Assembly (NCBI RefSeq): GCF_001982635.1
Contig: NZ_MKFI01000012.1
Coordinates: 1-64,000 of the forward strand
DNA length: 64,000 nucleotides
Direction: 5' to 3'
Origin: Bradyrhizobium mercantei
GTDB lineage: Bacteria; Pseudomonadota; Alphaproteobacteria; Rhizobiales; Xanthobacteraceae
Positions within the stretch are counted from its first letter, which is position 1. Each line of letters opens with the position of its first letter. The notes under the pieces were generated by a model. The model did no database searches. It saw only the letters and a program-made list of their open reading frames with translations, and had not been told where the DNA came from. The translations under genes were made by a program, and so were the position numbers. Shown piece after piece: positions 33,379-42,137 of this stretch.

Positions 33379-34089
33379 TCAAAGCAGCAGCTGCGCACGA
33401 ACATTATCCTCGTTGACCTCCTCGCCGGCCAGCGATCGCGTGATCTTGCCCTTCTCCATGATGTAGCAGCGCTGGGCGATCTCCAGGATGGTGTCGAGAT
33501 TCTGCTCGACGAAGATGATCGTGGTGCCGAGCTCGCTGCGGAACGATTTCAGCGCCTCGCAGATGTGCTGCACGATCGACGGCTGGATGCCCTCGGACGG
33601 CTCGTCGAGGATCATCAGCGACGGATTGCCGATCAGCGCGCGGCCGATCGCCAGTTGCTGCTGCTCGCCGCCCGACATGGTGCCCGCGATCTGCCGGCGA
33701 CGCTCCTTCAGGCGCGGGAAATACTGGTAGACGAGCTCGGGTAGCTTCTTTCCGTCCGGCCCGCCGATCAGCTCGCCGACCTGCAAGTTCTCCTCCACGC
33801 TCATCTGCGGAAACACGTCGCGGCCCTGCGGGATGTAGCCGAAGCCTGCGCGCGCCCGCGCATCGGCCTCGAGCTGCGTCACATCCTGATCCATGAAGGT
33901 GATGGTGCCGCGCCAGCTCTGCAGCAGGCCGATCAGGCAGCGCATCAGGGTCGACTTGCCGACGCCATTGCGGCCGATCACACCGACGATCTCGCCGCGC
34001 GAGACCTGCATGCTGACGCCCTGCAGGATCGGCGTCGCGCCATAGCCCGCCCAAAGTCCCGACACCTCCAGAATGCGATCAGTGGGCAT
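33379..34089 (-). CDS. ABC transporter ATP-binding protein (UrtE/LivF-like)
   Basis: 236 residues. Walker A is GRNGVGKST, the Q-loop region is GYIPQGRDVFPQMSVEENLQVG, the signature is MSGGEQQQLAIGRAL, Walker B is LMILDEPSEGIQPS and the switch is IFVEQN. The IPQGRDVFP and DEPSEGIQPSIV segments are characteristic of UrtE, the urea/short-chain amide ABC ATPase. It overlaps the UrtD-like gene by 11 bp. It powers uptake of an amide or urea-like solute. Confidence 0.92.
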   Translation of the reverse strand: MPTDRILEVSGLWAGYGATPILQGVSMQVSRGEIVGVIGRNGVGKSTLMRCLIGLLQSWRGTITFMDQDVTQLEADARARAGFGYIPQGRDVFPQMSVEENLQVGELIGGPDGKKLPELVYQYFPRLKERRRQIAGTMSGGEQQQLAIGRALIGNPSLMILDEPSEGIQPSIVQHICEALKSFRSELGTTIIFVEQNLDTILEIAQRCYIMEKGKITRSLAGEEVNEDNVRAQLLL

Positions 34090-34798
34090 GGGTCTTACCC
34101 AGGTAGATTTCCGCGACCTTCTGGTCTTCCAGGATGGCCTCGAGGCTGCCGCGCGCGAAGATCTTGCCGAGATGCAGCACCGTGACGCGCTGGGCGACCT
34201 GCCGCACGAACGCCATGTCGTGCTCGACGACCAGCACGGTCATGCCTTCGGCGTTGAACGACTTGATCAGCTCGCCGGTTTTGTAGGTCTCCTCCGGCGA
34301 CATGCCGGCTGTCGGCTCGTCCAGCAGCAGCAGCTGCGGCCGCAACGCCAGCGCCATCCCGATCTCCAGCCATTGCTGCTGGCCGTGCGACAGCGCGCCG
34401 GCGAGCTTGCCGCCGTCATCGGCCAGATTGAGCAGCGCCAGCAGCCGCTCCTCTTCAGCAACCCGCTCGGCGCCCGAGAGCCGTTCCTGCAACGCGATCT
34501 GGATGTTCTGCCGCACCGGCAGCTCCTTGAATACGCTCGGCGCCTGCATCTTGATGCTCATGCCCCGCTGCACCCGCGCGTAGGGCCGCTCGGCGGTGAT
34601 CTCGACGGAATCGAAGAAGATGCTGCCCGTGGTCGGCGGATAAAGCCCGACGATCAGCTTGAACAGCGTGCTCTTCCCGGCCCCATTGGGCCCGATCAAG
34701 CAGTGCACCTCGCCGGCATTGACCGAGAGATCAACCTCGGAGACGGCGGTCAATCCACCGAAACGCTTGGAGACGCCTTTCACATCGACCAGTGCCAT
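34079..34798 (-). CDS. ABC transporter ATP-binding protein (UrtD/LivG-like)
   Basis: 239 residues. Walker A is GPNGAGKST, the signature is LSHGQQQWLEIGMAL (typical of UrtD), Walker B is LLLLDEPTAGMSPEET and the switch is VVEHD. It forms the ATPase heterodimer with the UrtE-like protein encoded just downstream. The start follows the permease stop by 3 bp. Confidence 0.92.
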   Translation of the reverse strand: MALVDVKGVSKRFGGLTAVSEVDLSVNAGEVHCLIGPNGAGKSTLFKLIVGLYPPTTGSIFFDSVEITAERPYARVQRGMSIKMQAPSVFKELPVRQNIQIALQERLSGAERVAEEERLLALLNLADDGGKLAGALSHGQQQWLEIGMALALRPQLLLLDEPTAGMSPEETYKTGELIKSFNAEGMTVLVVEHDMAFVRQVAQRVTVLHLGKIFARGSLEAILEDQKVAEIYLGKTHAH

Positions 34799-34801
34799 GG
34801 C

Positions 34802-35875
34802 TCAGGTCTCATCCGATTGCAGACGGCCGGCGTCGGCCAGCGCCGGGCCCTCGTCGCGCCGCCGGCGCCTGCTCCACCAATCGACAACGAGCTTGCCGAT
34901 CCCGAGCACGAACCCCTGCGGCGCCAGCATCACGGTGGCGAGCAGCAGCACGCCCATCAGCACCAGCGCGGCTTGCTGGCTGTAGACCGTGATGGTCTGG
35001 AAGCCGAACAGCAGCAGGAACGACCCGACCAGGGTCGCGGTCAGATCGTTGCGTCCGGAGAACGCCACCCACACGATCGGCATCGCCGCCGCCGGCAGGC
35101 CGATGCTCGACGGCGTGATGAACTGCCCCCACGACGTGTACAGCGCACCGCTGAGCCCTGCGAGGCCGCTGCCGATTACGAAGGTCAGCAACTGATATTT
35201 GCGGACGTCGTAGCCGAGCATCTCGGCACGCTGCGGGTTCTCACGCGTCGCCACGATCACGTTGCCGACGCTCGAGTTCACCAGCATGCGCAGCGCGATG
35301 TAGACGATCACGATCAGCGCGATCATGACGTAATAAAGTGCGGATCCCTCGATATCGAAGTCGCCGACGGTCAGCGGGTCCATGCCCTTCATGCCGTTGA
35401 AGCCGTTCAGACGCGCCGGCCCGATGTGCCATTCCGGCCCGGCGGTCTGTCCAAGGAAGAAGGCCAGCACCAGCGTCGCCGACAGCGTCACGATGCCGAA
35501 GAAGATGCCGCTGATGCCGCCCCAGATCATGAAGTAGCCGAGGATCCCCGCTGCGATCATCGCGATGACGACCGAGAGGACAAGCGCGGCGATCGTCGCC
35601 GTTCCGCCGCCCATGTTGATGGCGAGCACGCCGTAACCGTAGCCGGCGATGCCGAAGAAGAAGGTCTGGCCGAAGGACAGCATTCCGCCGTAGCCCCACA
35701 TCAGGCAGAGCCCGAGCGCCATGAAGATCCAGATCAGGAAGTAGGCGAAATTGCCGACATCATAGGAATCCGCGAACACCGGATAGATCAGCGCGCCCGC
35801 CAGCACGGCAAGGAAGCAGGACCAGAAGATCCTGCCGCGTCCGAGCGTCTGCGGGCCATCGAGCAGCTTCAACAT
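34802..35875 (-). CDS. ABC transporter permease (UrtC/LivM-like)
   Basis: 357 residues from MLKLLDGPQTLGRG, with GGGA 7 nt before the ATG at 35875; a longer frame to 35938 overlaps the preceding permease and is rejected. Multiple membrane helices; GLCLMWGYGGMLSFGQTFFFGIAGYGYG and VATRENPQRAEMLGYDVRKYQLLTFVIG are typical UrtC features. Inner-membrane channel subunit of the amide/urea-type importer. Confidence 0.92.
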   Translation of the reverse strand: MLKLLDGPQTLGRGRIFWSCFLAVLAGALIYPVFADSYDVGNFAYFLIWIFMALGLCLMWGYGGMLSFGQTFFFGIAGYGYGVLAINMGGGTATIAALVLSVVIAMIAAGILGYFMIWGGISGIFFGIVTLSATLVLAFFLGQTAGPEWHIGPARLNGFNGMKGMDPLTVGDFDIEGSALYYVMIALIVIVYIALRMLVNSSVGNVIVATRENPQRAEMLGYDVRKYQLLTFVIGSGLAGLSGALYTSWGQFITPSSIGLPAAAMPIVWVAFSGRNDLTATLVGSFLLLFGFQTITVYSQQAALVLMGVLLLATVMLAPQGFVLGIGKLVVDWWSRRRRRDEGPALADAGRLQSDET

Positions 35876-35888
35876 CGGATATTCCCGT

Positions 35889-36755
35889 CTAGCGCCCACG
35901 GCGAACCAATACGCTGGATAGCCCTTCGGGCAGGACACGGATGATCAGGATGACTGCAAACAGCATGCCGATCTGGCCGATGATCTGGCCATAACTCGCA
36001 TTCAGCGCCATCCGGATGATCGCCAGGAACACGGCGGCCGGCGCGGTTCCGAGCAGGACGTTGGCGCCGCCGATCACGACCGTGACGAAGCTCTCGACCA
36101 CGAAGGTCGCGCCCATGGTCGGGATCAGCGTCATGGTCGGCGCGTAAAGCGCGCCGCAAAGTCCCGCGAGCGCCGTGCCGATGCCGAAGCTGATCGAGTA
36201 GATGCGACCGGTGCGCGCGCCCAGCGCCTTGGCCATCGCCGCGTTCTGCATCGTTGCCCGTGCGACCACGCCGAAACGGGTCTTCATGAAGATGATGTAG
36301 AGCCCGGCCAGCACCGCCACCGCAGCGCCAAACAGCACCAGCCGGTAGGTCGAGAACGTGTAGCCGCCGATCGCGAAGCTGCCTTCGGGCGTGCCGATCC
36401 CGCGCACTGCGGAACCGACGATCAACAGCATCGATTGCGTCACGATCAGGCTGAGGCCCCAGGTGGCGAGCAGCGAGTCGAGCGGACGCTTGTAGAAGCG
36501 CCGCACGATCAAGAACTCGACGATCATGCCAATGATCCCGGCAGTCAGTGCGGCCAGGATCTGGGCGATCGGAAGCGGCACGCCGAGATTCACCAGACCC
36601 ACGGTCACGTAGGCGCCGCACATGATGAACTCGCCATGCGCCATGTTGATGACGCCCATCATGCCGAACACGATGGCAAGGCCTGCAGCCGACAGGATCA
36701 GGAACGCGAAGACGTCGGCGAACTGATAGAATACCGAGAAGAGTTCAGCCGACAT
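35889..36755 (-). CDS. ABC transporter permease (UrtB/LivH-like)
   Basis: 288 residues from MSAELFSVFYQFADVF, with GGAG 6 nt before the ATG at 36755; an upstream GTG at 36773 is less likely. GLAIVFGMMGVINMAHGEFIMCGAYVTV is the conserved LivH/UrtB N-terminal motif. It pairs with the UrtC-like permease 13 bp downstream. Confidence 0.92.
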   Translation of the reverse strand: MSAELFSVFYQFADVFAFLILSAAGLAIVFGMMGVINMAHGEFIMCGAYVTVGLVNLGVPLPIAQILAALTAGIIGMIVEFLIVRRFYKRPLDSLLATWGLSLIVTQSMLLIVGSAVRGIGTPEGSFAIGGYTFSTYRLVLFGAAVAVLAGLYIIFMKTRFGVVARATMQNAAMAKALGARTGRIYSISFGIGTALAGLCGALYAPTMTLIPTMGATFVVESFVTVVIGGANVLLGTAPAAVFLAIIRMALNASYGQIIGQIGMLFAVILIIRVLPEGLSSVLVRRGR

Positions 36756-36849
36756 TCCGCTCTCCGTGATCACGGCGCCGCATCATTGCGGCGCCGGTTC
36801 GCTTGGAAGTCATGACGCACAACACGAGCAAGATTCGTGCCCGTGCGCG

Positions 36850-38088
36850 TCACGATTTGCTGGGAAGATGACTCGGCGTGTACTGATCCTTGTCGTTCTT
36901 CTTGGTGAGATCGCAGCCGATCTCGCCCAACCAATACGGCTGGATCGTCCCGTAGTCCTTCTCGACGGTCACCTCATGCTTGGGCCCGACCGAGATCAGG
37001 CGCATGCGGTGCGACGTATGCTGGCTCTTCGGGTCGATGCAGACCTTGCCCTCGGGAGCGTCGATGCAGGCATCGCCTGATGCGATCACCTTGCGCATGT
37101 CCTCGAGCTTGGTCGACTTCGCCTTCTCGACCAGCGCCTTGTACATGTAGAGCGCGTTGTAGGCGTTGTAGCCCATATCGTTGATGTAGAGCTCGTCGGG
37201 GAACTTGGCGTGCCAGCGCTTCTTGAAGTCGTTGGCTTCAGGCGTGTCGATCTCCTCGAACCAGTTCGCGGTCGCATGCATGTTGTTGAGCGCCGGCGGC
37301 TTGAACCGCTTGTGCTCGAAACCGAGCATGATCTTGATCGAGGACCCCATCGGCAGATTGAGGTTGGCCGCGGCCGCCTGCTCGAAGAACGAATCCTGCG
37401 CGGCGCCGACATTGATCGTCAGCAGCCAGTCCGGCTTCGCCTTCTGGATGTTCTGGATCGTCTGCGCGAACTGCGAGACGCCGAGCGGGATGAATTCCTC
37501 GCCCACGACCTCGCCGCCGAGATCCTTCATGATCTTGCGGTTCCACTCCGCCGAGATCTGTCCGAAATTGTAGTCGGCGGCGATCACGTAGACTTTCTTG
37601 CCGAACTTCTGGACCATCCAGGGGATCAGGGTCGAGAACTGCTGCTCCGGCACCGCCCCCATGCTGATCATGCTGGCGTCGCAGACGCCGCCTTCATACT
37701 GGTTCGTATAGAAATACGGCGTGGTGGTGCGATCGACGATCGGGCGCAATGCCTCGCGCGACGCCGAGGTGATGCCGCCGATCAGCACGTCGACCTTGTC
37801 GCGATTGAGCAGCCGCCGGCCGAACTCCTGATAGCGGGCATTGTCGCCTTGGGGATCAAGATGGATCAGCTCGATCTGGCGGCCGAGAATGCCGCCGCTC
37901 TTGTTGATCTCCTCGACCGCGAGCTGCGAGCCGTGCAGCTTCGGCATGCCCATGAATGCGAGGTCGCCGGAGACGTCCTCCAGCAAGCCGACCTTCAGCG
38001 GCGGTTCTGCCGCCCGAGCGCTACCAATTGGCGCCGTTCCGAGCATTGCACCAAGCAAAGCCATTCCGATTAGTCGCCCCGAATACAT
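36850..38088 (-). CDS. ABC transporter substrate-binding protein for short amides/urea (UrtA/FmdD-like)
   Basis: 412 residues. The signal peptide is LIGMALLGAMLGTAPIGSARAAE. The mature part (LKVGLLEDVSGDLAFMG, HLDPQGDNARYQEFGRRLL, SREALRPIVDRTTTPYFYTNQYEGG) has the layout of AmiC/UrtA/FmdD ligand-binding proteins. It lies between the formamidase/acetamidase and the permeases, so it probably binds a short-chain amide such as formamide or acetamide, or urea. The cytoplasmic sensor at 40974 is a distant relative of this protein. Confidence 0.9.
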   Translation of the reverse strand: MYSGRLIGMALLGAMLGTAPIGSARAAEPPLKVGLLEDVSGDLAFMGMPKLHGSQLAVEEINKSGGILGRQIELIHLDPQGDNARYQEFGRRLLNRDKVDVLIGGITSASREALRPIVDRTTTPYFYTNQYEGGVCDASMISMGAVPEQQFSTLIPWMVQKFGKKVYVIAADYNFGQISAEWNRKIMKDLGGEVVGEEFIPLGVSQFAQTIQNIQKAKPDWLLTINVGAAQDSFFEQAAAANLNLPMGSSIKIMLGFEHKRFKPPALNNMHATANWFEEIDTPEANDFKKRWHAKFPDELYINDMGYNAYNALYMYKALVEKAKSTKLEDMRKVIASGDACIDAPEGKVCIDPKSQHTSHRMRLISVGPKHEVTVEKDYGTIQPYWLGEIGCDLTKKNDKDQYTPSHLPSKS

Positions 38089-38124
38089 CGCGATATCCCC
38101 TGTCGTTGAAGGATGTTTGAAGTT

Positions 38125-39120
38125 TCACGCCTTGAGGTAATTCTTCAGGATCGATGCTCCCATCGTGTATTTGGGGTCGACCATGTTGCCGAGCCGCATG
38201 CGGCCGGCCTGGCTCAGCAGCATGTAGGCGTCGATCTCATCGAAGCCGTAATCGGCGCTCATCCATCGCACCAGCTCGCGATAGGCGATCCGCGCCGCGT
38301 CTTCGAGCGGACGTGCGCTGCCGATCGTCATGATGAAGTCGCGCGTTTCCAGCCGCGGCCAGGCAAAGCTCCAGTTCTTGATCAGATCGATCTGCAGCGT
38401 CACGGTCGCGCGCTGCTCGAGCGCGACGCCGGAAAGCTCGCCATCGCCCTGCGTGGCGTGGCAGTCACCGACATAGAGCAGCCCGCCGTCGGCATGCACC
38501 GGCAGATAGATGATCGCGCCCGGTGCGACGTCCGGCAGATCCATGTTGCCGCCGTGATAGTCCGGCTGCAGCGAGGAGATCGCCTCGATCTCGGGCGACA
38601 CGCCGATCGTGCCGATGAACGGCTCATAGGGCAGCGTGATCTTGTCGTTCCAGCGCACGCCGTTGCGGTCGACATGCAGCTTCTTGACGCGCTCCGGCAG
38701 CGGCGGATTGAGCAGCGCCGTCGATGCGGTCCCGACCAGGCCGCCGAATTCCGGAATGATGCAGGTCGTGCCGGCCGGCTGCGCACCGCGGGTCTCGACG
38801 TCGCGGATATAGACGGCGAGGCAATCGCCCTTCTTGGCGCCCTTCACCGCGATCGGCCCGCATTGCGGATTCAGGTAGGGGAAGTTCAGCTTGGCGGTGG
38901 GGCTATCGTTCTCGCTCGTCAGCACGCCGCCGAAGGCATCTTCGGTCTCGACGACCACCACCCCGCCGGGATCGATCGACAGCGTCGGCTTGGCATAGGG
39001 GCCGTAGACGTAATGGAAACCGCCCTGCTGCTCGATCGTCAGACTATGGGTCGTGCCGGTTGCGCCCTTGGCGACGGCCCGCTTGGCCATGATGGAACTC
39101 TTCAACCAGTCTTCGGTCAT
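38125..39120 (-). CDS. Acetamidase/formamidase family protein (FmdA-like)
   Basis: 331 residues from MTEDWLKSSIMAKRAV, with GGAG 8 nt upstream; an internal ATG at 39090 is an alternative. The FmdA_AmdA family pattern is clear: GPYAKPTLSIDPGGVVVVETEDAFGG near the N-terminus, YIRDVE, EPFIGTIGVSP and VGDCHATQGDGELSGVALE in the middle, and ETRDFIMTIGSARPLEDAARIA near the end. It hydrolyses formamide or acetamide to the acid and ammonia in the cytoplasm. It lies 18 bp after the first amidase of the operon and directly before the binding-protein gene. Confidence 0.93.
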   Translation of the reverse strand: MTEDWLKSSIMAKRAVAKGATGTTHSLTIEQQGGFHYVYGPYAKPTLSIDPGGVVVVETEDAFGGVLTSENDSPTAKLNFPYLNPQCGPIAVKGAKKGDCLAVYIRDVETRGAQPAGTTCIIPEFGGLVGTASTALLNPPLPERVKKLHVDRNGVRWNDKITLPYEPFIGTIGVSPEIEAISSLQPDYHGGNMDLPDVAPGAIIYLPVHADGGLLYVGDCHATQGDGELSGVALEQRATVTLQIDLIKNWSFAWPRLETRDFIMTIGSARPLEDAARIAYRELVRWMSADYGFDEIDAYMLLSQAGRMRLGNMVDPKYTMGASILKNYLKA

Positions 39121-39138
39121 GCGAACGGCTCCTTGAAC

Positions 39139-40539
39139 TCAAATCGCGGGATGGCGCTTATGCCAGTCGGTGACGCGCTGGAAGGCATCGCCCGCGCGGA
39201 CGAGGCTTGCCTCGTCGAAGTGACGGCCGACGAACTGGAAGGCGACCGGACCGCCGTTCGGCGCGAAGCCGCCGGGAAGCGTCACGGTCGGGCTGCCGGT
39301 CATGTCGAACGGACAGGTGAAACGCAGCAGCCCGGTGATCAGCGACGGGTCCTCACCCAGCGCCGCCATCTTGGCCAATGTCGGCGCGGCGAATGCCTGG
39401 GCCGGGACCGCGAGGAGATCGACCGTCTCGAACAGCAGCCGCACCGCACCGCGAAACGCTTCGCGCCGCAGCACGATCTTCTGATAGTCCATGCCGGATT
39501 GCGCCCGGCCGAGATCAAGCAGGCCGGCGAGCGCCGGGCCGTATTCGTCCTTGCGTGCGGGATAGGTTTCCTCATGCGCGACGGCCACTTCGATGCCGCA
39601 CAGCGGGAACCAGTCCTCGATCACAGCCTTGGGGTCGGGGAACGTGATGTCCTTGATCTTCGCGCCGAGGTCGGCGGCGACGCGCAGACCTTCGCTGAGC
39701 ACCTTGCCGGCGGCCTCGTCGGTGCCCTCGCTGGTCCAGCGCCGATCGACCCCGATCGACACCCCGCGCAGATCTCCGGTCAGGCCGGCGAGATAGTCCG
39801 GCACGGGCAGCGGCACCGAGGTGGTGTCCTTGGGATCCTGGCCGGCGATCACGGCCAGTATCGCGCCACAATCGGCGGCGTTGCGCGCCATCGGACCGAT
39901 ATGGTCGAGCGTCGCCGCGAGCTCGAAGGCGCCGTAACGGCTGACGCGGCCCCAGGTCGGCTTTAGCCCGGTGATGCCGTTGGCGGCCGACGGAAAGCGG
40001 ATCGATCCGCCGGTGTCGGTTCCAAGCGAGCCGAAGCAGAGCCCGGCGGCGGTGGCAACACCGGAACCGCTCGAGGACGCGCCGGACCACAGATCGGCAT
40101 TCCACGGATTCTTCGGCGGATCGATCTTCGGATGATGGTCGGCATAGGCGCCCTCGGTCTGCTGCAGCTTGCCGAGGATGATGGCGCCGGCATCCTTCAG
40201 CCGGGCGACGACGGTGGCATCCTCGGTGGGGCGGAAGTCACGGTGGATCGTCATGCCATGCGCGGCCGGCGCGCCCTTGGCCCAGCACAGATCCTTGACC
40301 GCGATCGGCACGCCGTGCAGCGGCCCCCTGATCTTGCCGGACGCGATGTCCTTCTCGGCAGCGGCCGCTTCGGCGAGCGCTGCATCGCCCATCACATGGG
40401 CGTAGCTCTTGAGCTTGCCGTCGAGCTGCTCGATCCGCCCGAGCATCGCCTTGGTCACCTCGACCGGCGAGAGCTTCCTGGCCTGGATTTGCTGCCCGAC
40501 CTCAATCAGTCCGAGATAGTGAAGATCCGTCGTCGGCAT
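39139..40539 (-). CDS. Amidase (amidase signature family), paralogue 2; first gene of amide operon
   Basis: 466 residues. Triad residues as in paralogue 1: Lys82 in GVPIAVKDLCWA, the ASSSGSG stretch at 154-160, and nucleophile Ser179 in GTDTGGSIRFP. The first coding gene after a leader of about 285 nt containing a promoter and a strong terminator, so its expression is expected to depend on antitermination. It releases ammonia from an amide; the substrate probably differs from that of paralogue 1. Confidence 0.92.
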   Translation of the reverse strand: MPTTDLHYLGLIEVGQQIQARKLSPVEVTKAMLGRIEQLDGKLKSYAHVMGDAALAEAAAAEKDIASGKIRGPLHGVPIAVKDLCWAKGAPAAHGMTIHRDFRPTEDATVVARLKDAGAIILGKLQQTEGAYADHHPKIDPPKNPWNADLWSGASSSGSGVATAAGLCFGSLGTDTGGSIRFPSAANGITGLKPTWGRVSRYGAFELAATLDHIGPMARNAADCGAILAVIAGQDPKDTTSVPLPVPDYLAGLTGDLRGVSIGVDRRWTSEGTDEAAGKVLSEGLRVAADLGAKIKDITFPDPKAVIEDWFPLCGIEVAVAHEETYPARKDEYGPALAGLLDLGRAQSGMDYQKIVLRREAFRGAVRLLFETVDLLAVPAQAFAAPTLAKMAALGEDPSLITGLLRFTCPFDMTGSPTVTLPGGFAPNGGPVAFQFVGRHFDEASLVRAGDAFQRVTDWHKRHPAI

Positions 40540-40621
40540 CGTTTCTCATCCCCGCACTTGGCACCGCATTTGGCAGGACGCAAGCGCAGGCACTGCCCAT
40601 CACCGCGCATGCGCCTCCGGC

Positions 40622-40645
40622 TTGGCGACACGGACGTGTCGCCAA
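40622..40645. other. Perfect palindrome in amide-operon leader
   Basis: An 11-bp perfect inverted repeat, TTGGCGACACG / CGTGTCGCCAA, with 2 central bases. On the minus strand it lies downstream of the terminator's U-tract and about 83 nt before the amidase start. It may be a second hairpin of the leader RNA, or a protein-binding palindrome. Confidence 0.5.
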
Positions 40646-40658
40646 TTTGTTTGGCGGC

Positions 40659-40705
40659 AAAAGCAAAAAGCCACCCGCCCCTCCGAAACGAAGGTGACGA
40701 ATGGC
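40659..40705 (-). terminator. Intrinsic terminator (attenuator) in the leader of the amide operon
   Basis: On the minus strand the arms GCCATTCGTC (40705-40696) and GGCGGGTGGC (40679-40670) pair over 10 positions including G-U wobbles. They enclose a further CCTTCG-TTT-CGGAGG stem (40694-40680) and are followed by TTTTTGCTTTT (40669-40659). This is a long hairpin with a U-tract, upstream of the first gene rather than downstream of one. Placed next to amiC/amiR-like genes, it fits transcription attenuation relieved by an ANTAR protein. Confidence 0.75.
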
Positions 40706-40831
40706 CCAAATGCCGCGGCTATGAACTATCGCGTGGGGCTCTGGATCGAACGGAGCACTCTGCGCGGCGATCGGGACGTCATCGGCCAAATCGACGCACG
40801 CAAGGTTCGACAGGAAGCCCTGTAGGAGAAA

Positions 40832-40861
40832 ATTCTAAGGAGGTGTGCAGCGCGTTGTCAA
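40832..40861 (-). promoter_or_regulatory. Housekeeping-type promoter for the amide operon
   Basis: On the minus strand, -35 TTGACA (40861-40856), an 18-bp spacer, and -10 TAGAAT (40837-40832), close to the sigma-70 consensus. Transcription would begin near 40825, giving about 120 nt before the attenuator hairpin and about 285 nt before the amidase start. The plus-strand AAGGAGG at 40837-40843 overlaps this element and has no convincing gene after it. Confidence 0.65.
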
Positions 40862-40973
40862 CGAGGCTGGTTGCACAAATTTCGCGAGGTGCATGCGCAG
40901 CAAATCGGCATGACCTCTTGCGCCGACCTCTGCGAAGATGATTTCCTTCCTCAAGTTGCACTGAAAGTCGTCG

Positions 40974-42137
40974 ATGACAAAGCCGTCCATTCCCGTTGGC
41001 ATCATCTGCTCGCAGCACGGGCCTTATCAGGCCATGGGCCGCGAGATCCTCAAGAGCGCCATGATGGCGGTCGACGAGATCAACGAGCAGGACGAGTTCG
41101 ACTTCGCGATATCAGCGCATATCCGCGATCCCCGCGGCATCATTTCGGAATACCACACGGTCTGCGACGACCTCATTCGCAATGTCGGGGTCGAGCACAT
41201 CATCGGCTGCTACACCTCGGCCTCCCGCAAGCAGGTGCTGCCGATCGTCGAACGCACCGACCGCCTGCTCTGGTACCCGGCGCGCTACGAAGGGTTCGAA
41301 TGCTCCGACAACGTCATCTATGTCGGCGCTTCGCCCAATCACAACGTGCTGCCGCTGGTGCGCTACGTGCTCGACAATCTGTCGCGCGAGATCTTCTGCG
41401 TCGGCTCCAACTATGTCTGGACCTGGGAAACCAATCGCGTCACCCGCGAGCTGGTGACGGCGGCGCGCGGGAAGATTCTTGCGGAACGCCTGCTCGAGCT
41501 CGGTGAAAGCGCGGTCGCGCATATCGTCGACGAGATCGTGCGGCGGCGGCCGCCGGTCGTCTTCAATACGCTGGTCGGCAGCTCGAGCTATGATTTCATC
41601 CGCGCGTTCCACGCCGCAACCAGCGCGGCCGGCCTCGACATCCCGATGCTGAGCTGCAGCCTGTGCGAGCCCGAGCTGAAGATCGCCGGCCCCGCATCGG
41701 CCGGATGCATCACGTCATCGGCCTATTTCGAAAGCATTCGCCTGCCCGAGAATCAGGCCTTCGTCGCGCGCTGGAAGGCGCGCCACGGCGACCACTCTAG
41801 CCCGTCCGTCGACGGCCAATCCGCCTATGTCGCGGTCTATCTGCTGGCCCGCGCACTGCAGCGCGCCGGAACGTCCGATATCGGCGAGGTGCGGCGCGCG
41901 GCGGCCGGCCATCGCTACAATTCGCCGCAAGGTCCGGTCTGGATCGACGGCAGCAACAACCACTGCGTCCTGACGCCGCGGCTCGCCGTCTCCAACGCCG
42001 AAGGCCAGTTTGATATCTTCTGGGAAGCTGAAGCTCCAGTTAAGCCGGATCCCTATCTGACGCAGCTCGACATCGCCGCCAGCCCTGCAAGGGATGCGAC
42101 CCTGCCGAATGCGCCACATTTGCGGGTGGTGAAATGA
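40974..42137 (+). CDS. Cytoplasmic amide sensor, AmiC/UrtA-like
   Basis: 387 residues. Family features: VGIICSQHGPYQAMGREILKSAMMAVDEIN, GCYTSASRKQVLPIVERTDRLLWYPARYEGFECSDNVIYVG, and VCSNYVW-like GSNYVWTWETNR. The N-terminus (MTKPSIPVGIIC) has no signal peptide, unlike the periplasmic relatives, so it stays in the cytoplasm. This matches AmiC, which binds amides and holds the antiterminator AmiR inactive until an inducer is present. It overlaps the AmiR-like gene by 4 bp (ATGA). Divergent from the amide operon it is expected to control. Confidence 0.9.
   Translation: MTKPSIPVGIICSQHGPYQAMGREILKSAMMAVDEINEQDEFDFAISAHIRDPRGIISEYHTVCDDLIRNVGVEHIIGCYTSASRKQVLPIVERTDRLLWYPARYEGFECSDNVIYVGASPNHNVLPLVRYVLDNLSREIFCVGSNYVWTWETNRVTRELVTAARGKILAERLLELGESAVAHIVDEIVRRRPPVVFNTLVGSSSYDFIRAFHAATSAAGLDIPMLSCSLCEPELKIAGPASAGCITSSAYFESIRLPENQAFVARWKARHGDHSSPSVDGQSAYVAVYLLARALQRAGTSDIGEVRRAAAGHRYNSPQGPVWIDGSNNHCVLTPRLAVSNAEGQFDIFWEAEAPVKPDPYLTQLDIAASPARDATLPNAPHLRVVK

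Noticed and set aside
40559..40575. TGGCAC-N5-TTGGCA resembling a sigma-54 promoter on the plus strand
   Set aside because: The GG-to-GC spacing is off by one and it lies about 400 bp upstream of the nearest plus-strand gene.
40696..40800. ANTAR-type twin hexaloop in the amide leader
   Set aside because: I searched for paired small stems with ANNGNN loops. Only partial candidates (ATTTGG loops) were seen, so it is not reported as a feature.
40837..40847. AAGGAGGTG resembling a perfect ribosome-binding site on the plus strand
   Set aside because: No convincing gene follows; only very short or unconvincing frames. The bases coincide with the spacer and -10 of the minus-strand promoter.
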